Assembly (NCBI GenBank): GCA_029245395.1
Contig: JAQWPL010000021.1
Coordinates: 1-34,902, forward strand
Direction of reading: 5' to 3'
Source: Gammaproteobacteria bacterium
GTDB taxonomy: Bacteria; Pseudomonadota; Gammaproteobacteria; Pseudomonadales; Pseudohongiellaceae
DNA length: 34,902 nt
Shown: one piece after another, positions 15,443-24,273 of the stretch
Layout: the number at the start of each line of letters is the position of its first letter
How positions within the stretch are numbered: position 1 is the stretch's first letter
Notes under the pieces: generated by a model
Told to the model about the DNA's origin: nothing
Database searches by the model: none
Seen by the model: only the letters and a program-made list of their open reading frames with translations
Program-made: the position numbers and the translations under genes

Positions 15443-16198
15443 ATGAAACCTGACCTCACCGACCAAACCATTCTCATCACAGGCTCTGGTCGCGGCCTCG
15501 GTAAACATGCCGCTATTCACCTTGCCTCTTGCGGGGCAATTATCGGAGTAGCCGATATCGTCGGGAATATTGCGCAAGAAACAGTTGCTACGATTGTGAA
15601 AAATGGCGGGCGGGCAAAACCGTATATTGGTGATTTGTCTGATCGCGTAACTTTTGAGCAGATTGCAGCAGACTTTGCCGCTGAATCAGGCCATATCGAT
15701 GCCATCATCAATAACGCCATGCTGCTGCGTTACAGTCCGGTGCAGGACGTCGATGAAGAAACCCTGTCAGCGATGCTTGATATCGGCATCAAGGCTTTGT
15801 TCTGGTCAGCTCAAGCCATGCTTAAACATTATGACAAGGAACGCGGTGGCACTATTATCAACCTGGCTTCTCCTGTTGCTACTCGCGGTTTTGCAAACAC
15901 CTCTGTGTACAGCACAGTGAAGGGTGCTGTCACTGTGTTCACCAAGACCATGGCCGCAGAACTGGGCCCGCAAAATATTCAGGTGAATGCTGTATCTCCG
16001 GCTTCTGTGCCAACACCCGGTGCCCTGGGACTCAACAGTAAAGAAGAATACGAAAAACGCGCCGCCTGGATCCCTCTGCGTCGCAACGGGACTGAGGAAG
16101 ACAATTCCAACGCCATTGCTTTTCTATTAAGCAAGGAAGCGAGTTTCGTGCATGGGGAAATATTTAACGTGGATGGTGGTGTTGCAGCTTGTAACTGA
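15443..16198 (+). CDS. Short-chain dehydrogenase/reductase
   Basis: The 251-residue protein has the classical SDR pattern: TGSGRGLG at 13-20 (nucleotide binding), NNAM in place of NNAG, catalytic Ser143, Tyr156 and Lys160 (YSTVK), then INVDGG-like FNVDGGVAA at the end. It is a cytoplasmic NAD(P)-dependent oxidoreductase, FabG-like in sequence, and its substrate is unknown. ATG at 15443 is used because the Rossmann strand starts about 10 residues later; a TTG at 15431 would add four residues. Only a weak GGA precedes it. The upstream gap is filled by the tRNA-derived element and a heptamer array, so its promoter is unclear. Confidence 0.85.
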   Translation: MKPDLTDQTILITGSGRGLGKHAAIHLASCGAIIGVADIVGNIAQETVATIVKNGGRAKPYIGDLSDRVTFEQIAADFAAESGHIDAIINNAMLLRYSPVQDVDEETLSAMLDIGIKALFWSAQAMLKHYDKERGGTIINLASPVATRGFANTSVYSTVKGAVTVFTKTMAAELGPQNIQVNAVSPASVPTPGALGLNSKEEYEKRAAWIPLRRNGTEEDNSNAIAFLLSKEASFVHGEIFNVDGGVAACN

Positions 16199-16253
16199 GA
16201 TAGTCAGGACGGGATAAAGGTGTTGATAGTCGAAATTACCTGAGTCAGCTGCT

Positions 16254-16290
16254 TTATCTTTTATCCCTGTATCCCTGTATCCCTTTATCC
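16254..16290 (+). repeat. Tandem array of 7/8-bp units overlapping a stop codon
   Basis: TTATCTT and TTATCCC are followed by 8-bp units TATCCCTG, TATCCCTG-like and TATCC. The array includes the stop codon (16285-16287, read on minus) of the serine hydrolase gene, so unit changes would alter that protein's C-terminus. GGATAAAGG at 16212-16220 is complementary to CCTTTATCC at 16282-16290 and could close a stem. Confidence 0.65.
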
Positions 16291-17472
16291 AATCGAATAA
16301 AGCGCATCAATCAATCCCGCCGCCCTTGGCCCATTCGTGCCAACAGCATGCATCTTATTGCAACAATACGAAAAACCGATTTTCGCATCGGGATCGCCCA
16401 ACCCAATAGAACCACCGATTCCGTGATGCCCGAAGCTACGCCTATTCGGCCCCATGTATACCGCTTCAGGCGTGTTGAGTAAAACGCCAAGGGCCTGGTG
16501 ATACGGGCGCTCTTGCAGTCCCTCAGTCTGGTTATGCTGCTCGGTAATCATGGCTTCCAGGCCGTCCCTGCTCATGATGGAAACGCCATCCAGTTCGCCA
16601 TTGGTTACACAACCATAAATACGCGCTACGCCACGGGCATTGCCATGACCACTGCCGCTGGCCACTTCCACTTCTCGCCATTCTTTTTTGTTCATGGTTA
16701 CTGCCCAGGGTTCATCGGGATTTTGTTTGAAGGCCAAAGCTCTTAATGAAGTCTGGTCGGCTCCGTCTTTGGCAGCAAATAATTTTGCATCCATGTTTGG
16801 CATCACTTCTGCCACATGGTTTTGTTCTGCCTCGTTCATACCGCCAATATAATATTCCGCGTTCAAAGGCCCAGCGACTTCCTGGCGTAAAAAAGGGCCA
16901 ACTGTCATGCCAGTGATACGACGCATCACTTCGCCCAACAAGAAGCCCTGATGATGCACATGGTATGCCGCTTTGGTACCGATCTTCCATAGCGGCTCTT
17001 GTTCTTCGAGTGCATGAATAATTGCCCCTCTGTCAAACATGGCGCCCTGCCACAACGGATTGGTTGTCAGCACTGGTACTGCCGCCGTGTGATCAAGGAA
17101 ATGCTTGATCAGAGTGCTTTCTTTACCATTGTTTCCATATTCGGGCCAATACTTGATGACCGGGTCTTCTGGACTCACCAGACCACGATCAATCAACATA
17201 TTAAAACAGATAGCAGTGATGCCCTTGGCTACCGACATCATGCAGACCGTGCTGGGGCCATCCCAGAGATCATTCATGTCACCGTTGCGCCAGCCGCCCC
17301 AAATATCCACTACAGTTTTACCTTCCTGGACAATACTGCACGCCGCACCAATCTCGTCCTCGACAGTGAAGTTTTCAATAAAGGCATCCACCACTGGCTG
17401 AAATTCCGGTTCAAAAATTCCACTCAGCGAGAAGTCATTACCGCGTGCATTTAAAGTCAGGTCAAGTTCCAA
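16285..17472 (-). CDS. Serine hydrolase, beta-lactamase/esterase family (copy 1)
   Basis: The 395-residue protein has the class C beta-lactamase-like fold used by EstB-type esterases. The nucleophile is in MSVAKG (Ser80, Lys83), a tyrosine in AAYHVHHQG (Tyr170) probably acts as base, and SFGHHGIGGSIG near the C-terminus replaces the KTG box. There is no signal peptide, which argues for a cytoplasmic esterase rather than antibiotic resistance. The start is a TTG at 17472 with AGGTG before it; no ATG is available nearby. It is divergent from the GMC gene (93 bp). A second family member lies at 26798-27958. Its stop lies inside a tandem array. Confidence 0.82.
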   Translation of the reverse strand: MELDLTLNARGNDFSLSGIFEPEFQPVVDAFIENFTVEDEIGAACSIVQEGKTVVDIWGGWRNGDMNDLWDGPSTVCMMSVAKGITAICFNMLIDRGLVSPEDPVIKYWPEYGNNGKESTLIKHFLDHTAAVPVLTTNPLWQGAMFDRGAIIHALEEQEPLWKIGTKAAYHVHHQGFLLGEVMRRITGMTVGPFLRQEVAGPLNAEYYIGGMNEAEQNHVAEVMPNMDAKLFAAKDGADQTSLRALAFKQNPDEPWAVTMNKKEWREVEVASGSGHGNARGVARIYGCVTNGELDGVSIMSRDGLEAMITEQHNQTEGLQERPYHQALGVLLNTPEAVYMGPNRRSFGHHGIGGSIGLGDPDAKIGFSYCCNKMHAVGTNGPRAAGLIDALYSIG

Positions 17473-17565
17473 AACGGCACCTATCTGTTATATTCGCTTT
17501 CTTGATTTAGAGGTGCGCCTGAGCGCGCACAGACGATACCATCATAGAAAACTTTCAGAAACCCT

Positions 17566-19215
17566 ATGACAGAAACTACACAAGCATTCCAACAATCCTT
17601 TGATTTCATTATTGTCGGTGCTGGCACAGCTGGCTGTGTCCTGGCAGCTCGACTCAGTGAAAACCCAATGCATACCGTTTGTCTTATTGAGGCCGGTGGC
17701 TCGGAAAAACATCCGTTCATTTCCATACCCGCGGCAGTTGGCTGCGCCATCATGAGCAAGAAATTTAGCTGGGGATTAAAAACGGTTTCTCAGCCAGCAT
17801 TGAATAACAGAGAAATCCCTTTGCCACGAGGCCGTGTTATCGGAGGGTCAGGTTCTATTAACGGCATGGCGTATTACCGGGGCGATGGCAAGGATTACGA
17901 CGACTGGGCAACTGAAGGCAATACGGGTTGGGACTATGCTCACTTGCTCCCCTATTTCCTGCGCTCAGAGCACAATCCTGAGTTGGCTAATTCTCCTTAC
18001 CACTATACCGGCGGCCCCATGGGAGTCAGTTTCATCCCCAAGCCCAACAAGCTTTGTAAATCCTTCAACGCCGCCATGGAAGACCTGGGCTTTCCTTATT
18101 GCAATGATTTCAACACGGCTCATCCAAACGGCTACGGCTACCGTCAGGGCTCTATCTGGAAAGGAAAACGGGTTTCCACAGCAAGTACTTATCTACGTCC
18201 TGCAATGAATCGAAAAAACCTGACGGTCATGTCCAGTACAAGTACCCGCCGTGTGCTGTTTGAAGGCACGAAGGCCACAGGAATCGAAATTCAGGGACAG
18301 GATGGCGCAATACATCGTCTTGGCGCTGGCAAGGAAATTATTGTTTCCGGGGGCGCTTACCATTCTCCCCATATACTGCTCAATTCAGGTGTGGGAGACA
18401 GCGAGCATTTAAATGCCGTCGGTGTTCCGGTTGTGCATCATTTACCGGGAGTGGGTAAAAATCTTCATGACCATCCATCGACCTATACAGCTCTGGACAT
18501 GAAAGACAGCACCTCATACGCCATCTCATGGAAAGCGCTTCCCAGAGATATAGTACAACTACTCCAGTACGCCCTGTTTCGTGGCGGCCCCATGGCAAGC
18601 AATCTGTTTGAAACCAATGCCTATATAAAATCTCAACCGGACTCAGACCGTCCCGACATGCAACTGGTGTTTCAGCCGGCGCGACGCAATATCAAACCCT
18701 TTCCGATTCCCATCAACCATGGCTATGCCGTGGCCACTGTTTGTCTTTATCCCAAGAGCCGAGGGACAGTGACTTTAGTTAACAATGACCCGCTTGCTGC
18801 ACCGTTAATTGACTTGGCTTTGGGCAAGGAGCAAGAAGATATAGATGCTCTGGTCCGTGGCCTGAAGCTGGCCCGACAGGTAACACTGCATAACAGCTTT
18901 GGTAAATACCAGGCTGATGAACGCGTGCCTGGAAGTACTATTCAAAGCGATGCAGAGCTCGATGCCTATGTCAGAGAAACATTGATCACTGTGCATCACC
19001 CGGGCTCATCCTGCCGTATGGGCAACAGCGATTCTGATGTCGTGAACCATGAACTGAAAGTCCATGGCCTGGAAAACCTGCGCGTCATCGATGCTTCAAT
19101 CTACCCACGTGTCCCTGCAGCAAATACCAACGCCAGCGTGGTAGTTATTGCGGAAAAAGGAGCGGATATGATTCTGGGTAAAGCGGCGCCTGATCCGCTC
19201 ACAGAGTTGGCCTGA
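17566..19215 (+). CDS. GMC family FAD-dependent oxidoreductase
   Basis: The 549-residue protein has the GMC layout. FIIVGAGTAGCVLAARLSE (15-33) binds the ADP part of FAD, LPRGRVIGGSGSINGMAYYR near 86-105 is the first GMC signature, GGAYHSPHILLNSGVG near 262-277 the second, and TVHHPGSSCRMG (His477/478) with RVPAANTNASVVVIAE at the C-terminus hold the active site. Relatives include choline and alcohol dehydrogenases. It would oxidise an alcohol to an aldehyde in the cytoplasm. It is followed after 84 bp by an exported protein and the second MBL gene, all on plus. The substrate is unknown. Confidence 0.87.
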   Translation: MTETTQAFQQSFDFIIVGAGTAGCVLAARLSENPMHTVCLIEAGGSEKHPFISIPAAVGCAIMSKKFSWGLKTVSQPALNNREIPLPRGRVIGGSGSINGMAYYRGDGKDYDDWATEGNTGWDYAHLLPYFLRSEHNPELANSPYHYTGGPMGVSFIPKPNKLCKSFNAAMEDLGFPYCNDFNTAHPNGYGYRQGSIWKGKRVSTASTYLRPAMNRKNLTVMSSTSTRRVLFEGTKATGIEIQGQDGAIHRLGAGKEIIVSGGAYHSPHILLNSGVGDSEHLNAVGVPVVHHLPGVGKNLHDHPSTYTALDMKDSTSYAISWKALPRDIVQLLQYALFRGGPMASNLFETNAYIKSQPDSDRPDMQLVFQPARRNIKPFPIPINHGYAVATVCLYPKSRGTVTLVNNDPLAAPLIDLALGKEQEDIDALVRGLKLARQVTLHNSFGKYQADERVPGSTIQSDAELDAYVRETLITVHHPGSSCRMGNSDSDVVNHELKVHGLENLRVIDASIYPRVPAANTNASVVVIAEKGADMILGKAAPDPLTELA

Positions 19216-19299
19216 ACCATCACCATTTTTTTACCCGATGGCCGCTTTCTTTATGGTAACTTTAGCCGCCTCACGCAACCTGTATTAACGAGGAGTCTT

Positions 19300-20664
19300 A
19301 TGCGTCTCAAGAATTTTACGATCAATCTGGCACTGCTTTCTAGCCTACTCCTATCTTCCCAGATGGCTTTCAGCCAGATGATGCCGGAAATCGATTTTGA
19401 TAGTCTCGGCCGTGGTGCACCCATTGCCGATGCCCGAGACAATCAGATTCTGGGACCGATCAATTTTTTTGGCTTTAGCGCAGTGGCTGCTGAAAACGGT
19501 GCTGTCCCGGACGGGGTTGTTCCTTTGCCTGTGGATCTTTTTACTACAACAGACTTTTATCTGGACAAGGATCTCTGGATGGATCCGCGCTACTGGCGTT
19601 GTAACTCCGGCTTTGCCCTGGAAGCCCAGGGCGGCGCCTATCCCGGCCCAAACATGGGGGGAGACAACCCACCTTTAACCGCCGCCTGGGGATTTTGCGA
19701 CCGGGATTATCCGCGTGAGTCCATGGTCAGCCCCTACGGCTTCGATACAGCCCAGGCTCATTACGAAGCTCTGCTGGAAGAGACCAGTGATCGAGGTGGT
19801 CCTACTGAACACACCTATGCGACTGTGCCCGGCGATATCAGCGGTCGGTATTTCTGGGATGAAGGTGGCCCAGGCGGATTGCAGGGTACCTGGTACGCCA
19901 TGATGGTGAATCAGATACCGACTGTTCTGTCACTATTAACTCCGGACTATCAGCAAAGAGTAGCCCAGGAAGCTTTTCACCAGGCCCGTGGTCAGTCCCA
20001 ATGGCCCTCTCAATACTGCTGGCCGGAAGGGTTTATGCGTCGCTGGCATTTTGCATCAACCATCATGCAAAACCACGTCATCATCGTGACCCCGGATATT
20101 TTAGAAATCAAAGCCGGTGTGGCTCGTAATTTCATTACCGAAGTGCATTTCGGCAGAGAATTCAATCTGGAAGGGACCATTCCGCGCCTTGGCCAGGACG
20201 TGCCGCGCTGGTATGGAGAATCAGTAGGTTTCTGGGATGGTGAAGTCGCTATCAGTTGGACCTCCAATATCCAGAACTGGATGGCGCACTCCCAGTTTGA
20301 ATTCTCCAATAAGATGCAAACCGTTGAGATTTACACACCCGTTCGTGATGAAGACGGCAATATCACTCACTTGAACCATGAAGCTATTTTGTATGATCCT
20401 GAAGCGCTGGTTGAACCAGTGCGCATCGTGCGCAATCTACGTTATGTAAGCAGTCTCAGTGAAGGCGACCCCTACTCCTATATCGAATGCGTACAAACAA
20501 TTTTCGCTGTAGACGGAATCGCCACGCCAATGAACCCAGGCAACACCTATGAGGCCTTTATCCCCGATATGTTTGGACGTCCATGGGCAGAAATTTGGGA
20601 GAAGTATCATGAAGAAGGCATGCAGCGTCCTGAGAATGAAGTCGATATATTCAGTTTTGAATAG
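19300..20664 (+). CDS. Large exported protein of unknown function
   Basis: The 454-residue protein has a signal peptide ([17 protein letters not shown]) and a strong GAGGAG site. I do not recognise a named family. Its second half, [44 protein letters not shown] and [20 protein letters not shown], follows the same order of motifs as the exported protein at 586-1401 (LCLPIGHMQ, IWE, WWYGYSVGRWEGNTLVVET). The two are therefore probably remote homologues, this one with a long N-terminal extension. Cysteines such as WRCNSGF and WGFCDRD may be disulfide-bonded. It lies between the GMC and MBL genes (gaps 84 and 29 bp), which suggests a role in the same degradation unit. Confidence 0.75.
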   Translation: MRLKNFTINLALLSSLLLSSQMAFSQMMPEIDFDSLGRGAPIADARDNQILGPINFFGFSAVAAENGAVPDGVVPLPVDLFTTTDFYLDKDLWMDPRYWRCNSGFALEAQGGAYPGPNMGGDNPPLTAAWGFCDRDYPRESMVSPYGFDTAQAHYEALLEETSDRGGPTEHTYATVPGDISGRYFWDEGGPGGLQGTWYAMMVNQIPTVLSLLTPDYQQRVAQEAFHQARGQSQWPSQYCWPEGFMRRWHFASTIMQNHVIIVTPDILEIKAGVARNFITEVHFGREFNLEGTIPRLGQDVPRWYGESVGFWDGEVAISWTSNIQNWMAHSQFEFSNKMQTVEIYTPVRDEDGNITHLNHEAILYDPEALVEPVRIVRNLRYVSSLSEGDPYSYIECVQTIFAVDGIATPMNPGNTYEAFIPDMFGRPWAEIWEKYHEEGMQRPENEVDIFSFE

Positions 20665-20693
20665 CATTCCTGAATTTGAATAAGGGTTAAGTT

Positions 20694-21578
20694 ATGGCAG
20701 TAGAAAATATTTGTACATGGAAAGTGGGTGATGTTGAAATCACCCGCATCGTCGAGGTGAATGGTTGGGAAGATGACATCAGTATGCTCTGGCCGGATGG
20801 TGCGCCAGAAGATGTACAGAAGTACCCTTGGTTGAAACCTCACTGGGCGACTGATGATGGAAAAATGATTATCAGCTTCCAATGCTTTGTCATGCGTACC
20901 CCTGATCACCAGATCATGCTCGATACCTGCATCGGTGCTGACCGCCAGCGCGAATTTGATGTGTTCACTAACATGCAAACTGACTTCCTGAACGACCTGT
21001 CAGCCGCCGGTTTCAATCGTGGAGAAATAGATATCGTCTTGTGTACCCACCTGCACTTCGATCATGTGGGCTGGAACACCCATCTAGTGGATGGCGAATG
21101 GGCTCCTACCTTCCCCAACGCCCGTTATCTGTTTGGCAAGCAGGAATACGAACATTGGAAAATGTTAGAAGAAACAAAAGGCTATCACGATCTCAACCAC
21201 ATGACCGACGCAGTTCAACCAGTATTGGATGCCGGTTTAGTGGACCTTATAGAAATCGAACACAAGCCCTGCCCCGAAATTACCCTGCGTCCAACACCTG
21301 GTCATACTCCGGGTCATATCAGTATCAACATTGAATCCAAAGGTGAAAAGGCGATTATTACCGGTGATTTGATGCATTGCCCTATACAACTGGAAGAACC
21401 GCAACGCATTGTGCGTTTTGATATGGACCAGTCACAGGGTGCAAAAACACGACAGGAATTTGTTGATGACCTGGCCAACTCTGAGACCCTGGTAATCGGC
21501 TCACATTTTGCCGATCCGTCAGCCGGTTATATCATCAGTGATAATGAAGGCTGCCGCTTGAGGTCAAACAAAAACTAA
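20694..21578 (+). CDS. MBL-fold metallohydrolase (copy 2)
   Basis: The 294-residue protein carries THLHFDHVGWN at 118-128, PTPGHTPGHISI (His204), TGDLMH (Asp225) and GSHFADP (His271), the metal ligands of the metallo-beta-lactamase fold. It is clearly related to the copy at 8736-9590, sharing NTHLVDGEWAPTFPNA and the overall ligand spacing. There is no signal peptide. It follows the exported protein by 29 bp with an AAGGG site. A lactone or ester substrate arising from the neighbouring oxidations is plausible but unproven. Confidence 0.85.
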   Translation: MAVENICTWKVGDVEITRIVEVNGWEDDISMLWPDGAPEDVQKYPWLKPHWATDDGKMIISFQCFVMRTPDHQIMLDTCIGADRQREFDVFTNMQTDFLNDLSAAGFNRGEIDIVLCTHLHFDHVGWNTHLVDGEWAPTFPNARYLFGKQEYEHWKMLEETKGYHDLNHMTDAVQPVLDAGLVDLIEIEHKPCPEITLRPTPGHTPGHISINIESKGEKAIITGDLMHCPIQLEEPQRIVRFDMDQSQGAKTRQEFVDDLANSETLVIGSHFADPSAGYIISDNEGCRLRSNKN

Positions 21579-21607
21579 ACCGAACAGTATTACCGACTTT
21601 ATAAATC

Positions 21608-22447
21608 CTATTCCTCGATAAAGGAAATAGTTCTGATTTCCATACTGTGCCTCGGCGGCGTGTTTTCATCGGTCCAGGGCAAATCTATCGCAGTATGGCC
21701 TGAATACTGCGGCACACTTTCATTGGAATCGTATAACTTAAAGGCAAAAATTTCTTCCGGCTGCATTTCAAAGGCGTAATACCAAAGATGATCTGGATTA
21801 AAGCTCAGGTTCCAACCATACAACGGGGGCCTGTTCGGATCATTCAACCCCCCTCTGACTTCGGCAAAATTTAAATCGTTCTTGGTAACAGTAGACGCAT
21901 CCACCAGAGCCAGCGGCGTTCGATGTATGACTTTGATAGGCCGCCAGAAATTCATCAGTACGACTCGTTTCTTTAGCCAGGTTTCTGCTTCATCGCCAAG
22001 AATGTTGTACGCATATTCCTCAATCGTCTTGCGTCCGTAATCCACATGGGCGGCATAGGAAGGCTGTGAATGTTGTGTAGCATCGGGTTTATCGCTACGT
22101 GCCACATGGCCAAAGGCGATGGATTTTGTAGCACCATTCACCTGCTTTGCCAGTTCACACATTTCCGGGTAGTAAATCTGGGTTATTTTTTTCTCATCAA
22201 AATAATCATCGCCGGACATTTGTGTGTCATGTCTAAGCAAAGCGAAACCATTTTTTTTTACCGTGGGCAACTCGGCTTCAGGCAAGGAATGTAGATCCTT
22301 AATTTCCATATCACGCATTTCTCCCGGCCAATAGGATTTTTCCCTGTCGCCCGGATAAAAAATGGTGTGCTCGCCTTTGACCACGTATTTTATTTTTGCG
22401 GTAACGTGGTGGGAAGCTTCTGCCTGTGAAGTAATTTCGCTTGTCAT
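21608..22447 (-). CDS. CmcJ/NvfI-type (AsaB-like) oxidoreductase
   Basis: The 279-residue protein matches the CmcJ/NvfI family, related to cephalosporin 7-alpha-methoxylase component P8 and to Fe(II)/2-oxoglutarate oxygenases. Seen are AAHVDYG (His134, Asp136), VVLMNFWRPIK (163-172), RTPLALVDAST (176-186), LWYYAFEMQPEEIFAFKLYD (221-240) and SGHTAIDLPWTDENTPPRHS (249-268, His251) with RTISF at the end. His-x-Asp plus a distal His could form a metal site. Bacterial members usually have no known substrate. It is convergent with the MBL gene (29 bp) and divergent from the MFS transporter. Confidence 0.78.
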   Translation of the reverse strand: MTSEITSQAEASHHVTAKIKYVVKGEHTIFYPGDREKSYWPGEMRDMEIKDLHSLPEAELPTVKKNGFALLRHDTQMSGDDYFDEKKITQIYYPEMCELAKQVNGATKSIAFGHVARSDKPDATQHSQPSYAAHVDYGRKTIEEYAYNILGDEAETWLKKRVVLMNFWRPIKVIHRTPLALVDASTVTKNDLNFAEVRGGLNDPNRPPLYGWNLSFNPDHLWYYAFEMQPEEIFAFKLYDSNESVPQYSGHTAIDLPWTDENTPPRHSMEIRTISFIEE

Positions 22448-22488
22448 AAATAACCCGGAATCTGTAATAACTGAAGTAGTTTGTAAGA

Positions 22489-22525
22489 AGATAAAAGATA
22501 AAGGATAAAGGATAAAAGATAAAGG
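22489..22525 (-). repeat. Heptamer tandem array, five units (RGATAAA type)
   Basis: AGATAAA, AGATAAA, GGATAAA, GGATAAA, AGATAAA and a partial GG follow with a strict 7-bp period. Read on minus this is the TTTATCC heptamer of the arrays at 15357 and 16254, now inverted. It lies about 100 bp before the MFS start. Confidence 0.85.
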
Positions 22526-22531
22526 TTGAGT

Positions 22532-22559
22532 CTGGTTACTGGCTGCTGGTAGCTGTTAG
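22532..22559 (+). repeat. Second heptamer array, four units (CTGGTWG type)
   Basis: CTGGTTA, CTGGCTG, CTGGTAG and CTGTTAG keep the 7-bp period with a different unit sequence. The array starts six bases after the preceding one ends, so two heptamer families sit side by side upstream of the MFS gene. Confidence 0.65.
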
Positions 22560-22622
22560 CTTTATTAAGTAAACTCGCTCGCAATATTTTAATAACAATA
22601 ACTACAGTTTTTGGGAAGATCA

Positions 22623-23969
22623 ATGAACAACAGACACTCTGAGGAGGAATATCCAAACCCCACTTATGCCTGGTACGTGGTCGTCATTCTGTTCCTTGCT
22701 TTTGTGGTTTCCTTTATTGATCGACAGATTATTTCACTGCTGGTAGAACCTATTAAAGCCGACCTCGAGATCAGTGATACCCAGATAGGATTGCTGCAGG
22801 GTTTTGCCTTTACTGTGTTTTATACTTTTGCCGGCATTCCACTGGGTAGACTGGCAGACAAAAAGAATCGAAAAGTTATCATTGTGGTTGGTATGTTCCT
22901 GTGGAGCATCATGACCGCCATGTGCGGGCTGGCAAAAGGCTTTACTCACTTATTCATTGCCCGAATAGGTGTCGGGATTGGTGAAGCCGCTCTGACTCCT
23001 TCTTCCACTTCCATGATCAGTGATTATTTTCCCAAAGACAAACGCGGCAAACCTATCGCTTTATATTTTATGGCCGTCTACGTCGGGGTGGGTCTGTCTT
23101 TTATTCTTGGCGGTCTGGTCATTGGCATAGTGTCCAATGCAGGGGACACTCTTGTGTTGCCTTTACTGGGAGAACTCAGTGCCTGGCAAATGACTTTTCT
23201 TATAGTGAGCATTCCAGGTTTGTTATTAGTGCTTGTCATGCAAACAGTGAAAGAACCTTTTCGCCATGGCATGGTGACCAGTGACGGGAAGGATGTGGAC
23301 AGTGGTCTCGGTGCTACCAAAGATTTTTTCATGACACATTTCAAAGCCTATGCCGTCATGTTCCTTGGTTTTGGGCTTGCCGGCTCAATGGCCATTGGAT
23401 TCTTTGCCTGGACAACGCCTTTGTTCAATCGCATTCACGGCTGGGAGACTTCGACAATAGGTCTTACCTTTGGCAGTATCATCATGGTCATGGGCACGCT
23501 GGGTATTATTCTGGGCGGTGTAATTGCCGACCGCTTACTACAAAAAGGCCAGCAGCATGCCTACATCAAGGTCGCCATCTGGGCAGTTTTGGGGGCCATG
23601 GTATTTTCTGGCTCAGCAGCAATGATGCCGAATCCATACGTAGCCTTTGCCCTGCTTTGTCCGGCCGTTGCCTGTTTCGGTATGCCAGTGGCACTGGCAC
23701 CGGCGGCAGTTAACTACATCACGCCTAACCAGTTTCGCGGCCAGGCCATCGCCATCTATATTTTCGTGGTTGGCATGATCAATAATATTATCGGTCCCAT
23801 TAGTGTGGGCGTGCTTAATGACTACCTCTTCAATGACCCTATGGCCATCAACCGCTCAATGCTGATTATCGCAATAGTATTTGGAACCATCTCTGCACTT
23901 ATCCTGACCTGGTCAATCCGATTCTACAAACGCAGCGCCTCTGAAATACTGGCCGAAGATATGGCATAA
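22623..23969 (+). CDS. MFS transporter, spinster-like
   Basis: The 448-residue inner-membrane protein has about 12 transmembrane segments. N-terminal features are AWYVVVILFLAFVVSFIDRQI, the loop 2-3 motif GRLADKKNRK, ARIGVGIGEAALTPSS in TM4-5 and SDYFPKDKRGKP. FIDRQIISLLVEPIKADL is typical of spinster-type major facilitators found in catabolic clusters. It could import an aromatic acid or similar organic compound; direction and substrate are inferred. ATG at 22623 has a GGGAAG site; a TTG at 22611 is an alternative. It is divergent from the CmcJ-type gene, and the gap holds two heptamer arrays. Confidence 0.86.
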   Translation: MNNRHSEEEYPNPTYAWYVVVILFLAFVVSFIDRQIISLLVEPIKADLEISDTQIGLLQGFAFTVFYTFAGIPLGRLADKKNRKVIIVVGMFLWSIMTAMCGLAKGFTHLFIARIGVGIGEAALTPSSTSMISDYFPKDKRGKPIALYFMAVYVGVGLSFILGGLVIGIVSNAGDTLVLPLLGELSAWQMTFLIVSIPGLLLVLVMQTVKEPFRHGMVTSDGKDVDSGLGATKDFFMTHFKAYAVMFLGFGLAGSMAIGFFAWTTPLFNRIHGWETSTIGLTFGSIIMVMGTLGIILGGVIADRLLQKGQQHAYIKVAIWAVLGAMVFSGSAAMMPNPYVAFALLCPAVACFGMPVALAPAAVNYITPNQFRGQAIAIYIFVVGMINNIIGPISVGVLNDYLFNDPMAINRSMLIIAIVFGTISALILTWSIRFYKRSASEILAEDMA

Positions 23970-24273
23970 ATCACATTTTGGTTGCCATGACTCTTAGAAA
24001 CCCTCTTCCCAAAGACCCTTGTGCAGTGTGAATACTGCTGGAACACCATGACAGGCTGGTTTCTTCCCCAACTTTGGCAGTACACCGACTGTCACCCTGG
24101 TTTTGCACCAAGTAAGTACATAAGTGAGAGCTGGTATCTCCTTTTTTTTCCCTATCTTTTCTTGACCACAACCCGATCTGGGTAGAGTATTAAGCGCTAA
24201 TCGGCACAATTATTTGAAGTTCCGCAACAGCCAAAATAGTTAACTATTATTAAAACTCTTTAACGGGGGCAAC
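23970..24273. other. 304-bp intergenic region before the Tat-exported enzyme
   Basis: Between the MFS and ThDP genes I see no convincing gene. Two short overlapping minus-strand frames lack ribosome sites and family resemblance. There is no clear terminator. The only notable element is the palindrome at 24235-24248. Confidence 0.5.
24235..24248 (+). promoter_or_regulatory. 14-bp perfect palindrome, candidate operator
   Basis: AATAGTTAACTATT is a perfect 14-bp palindrome, 25 bp before the ATG of the ThDP enzyme gene. Its position fits a repressor or activator site, or overlap with a promoter. No regulator gene is adjacent. Confidence 0.4.

Noticed and set aside
15074-15453. Small plus-strand frames across the tRNA and the structured element
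   Set aside because: They translate the tRNA and hairpin sequence; no ribosome site, and the RNA explanation fits better.
23971-24209. Two overlapping minus-strand frames of 66 and 71 codons behind the MFS gene
   Set aside because: No ribosome site and no recognisable protein features; likely noncoding.
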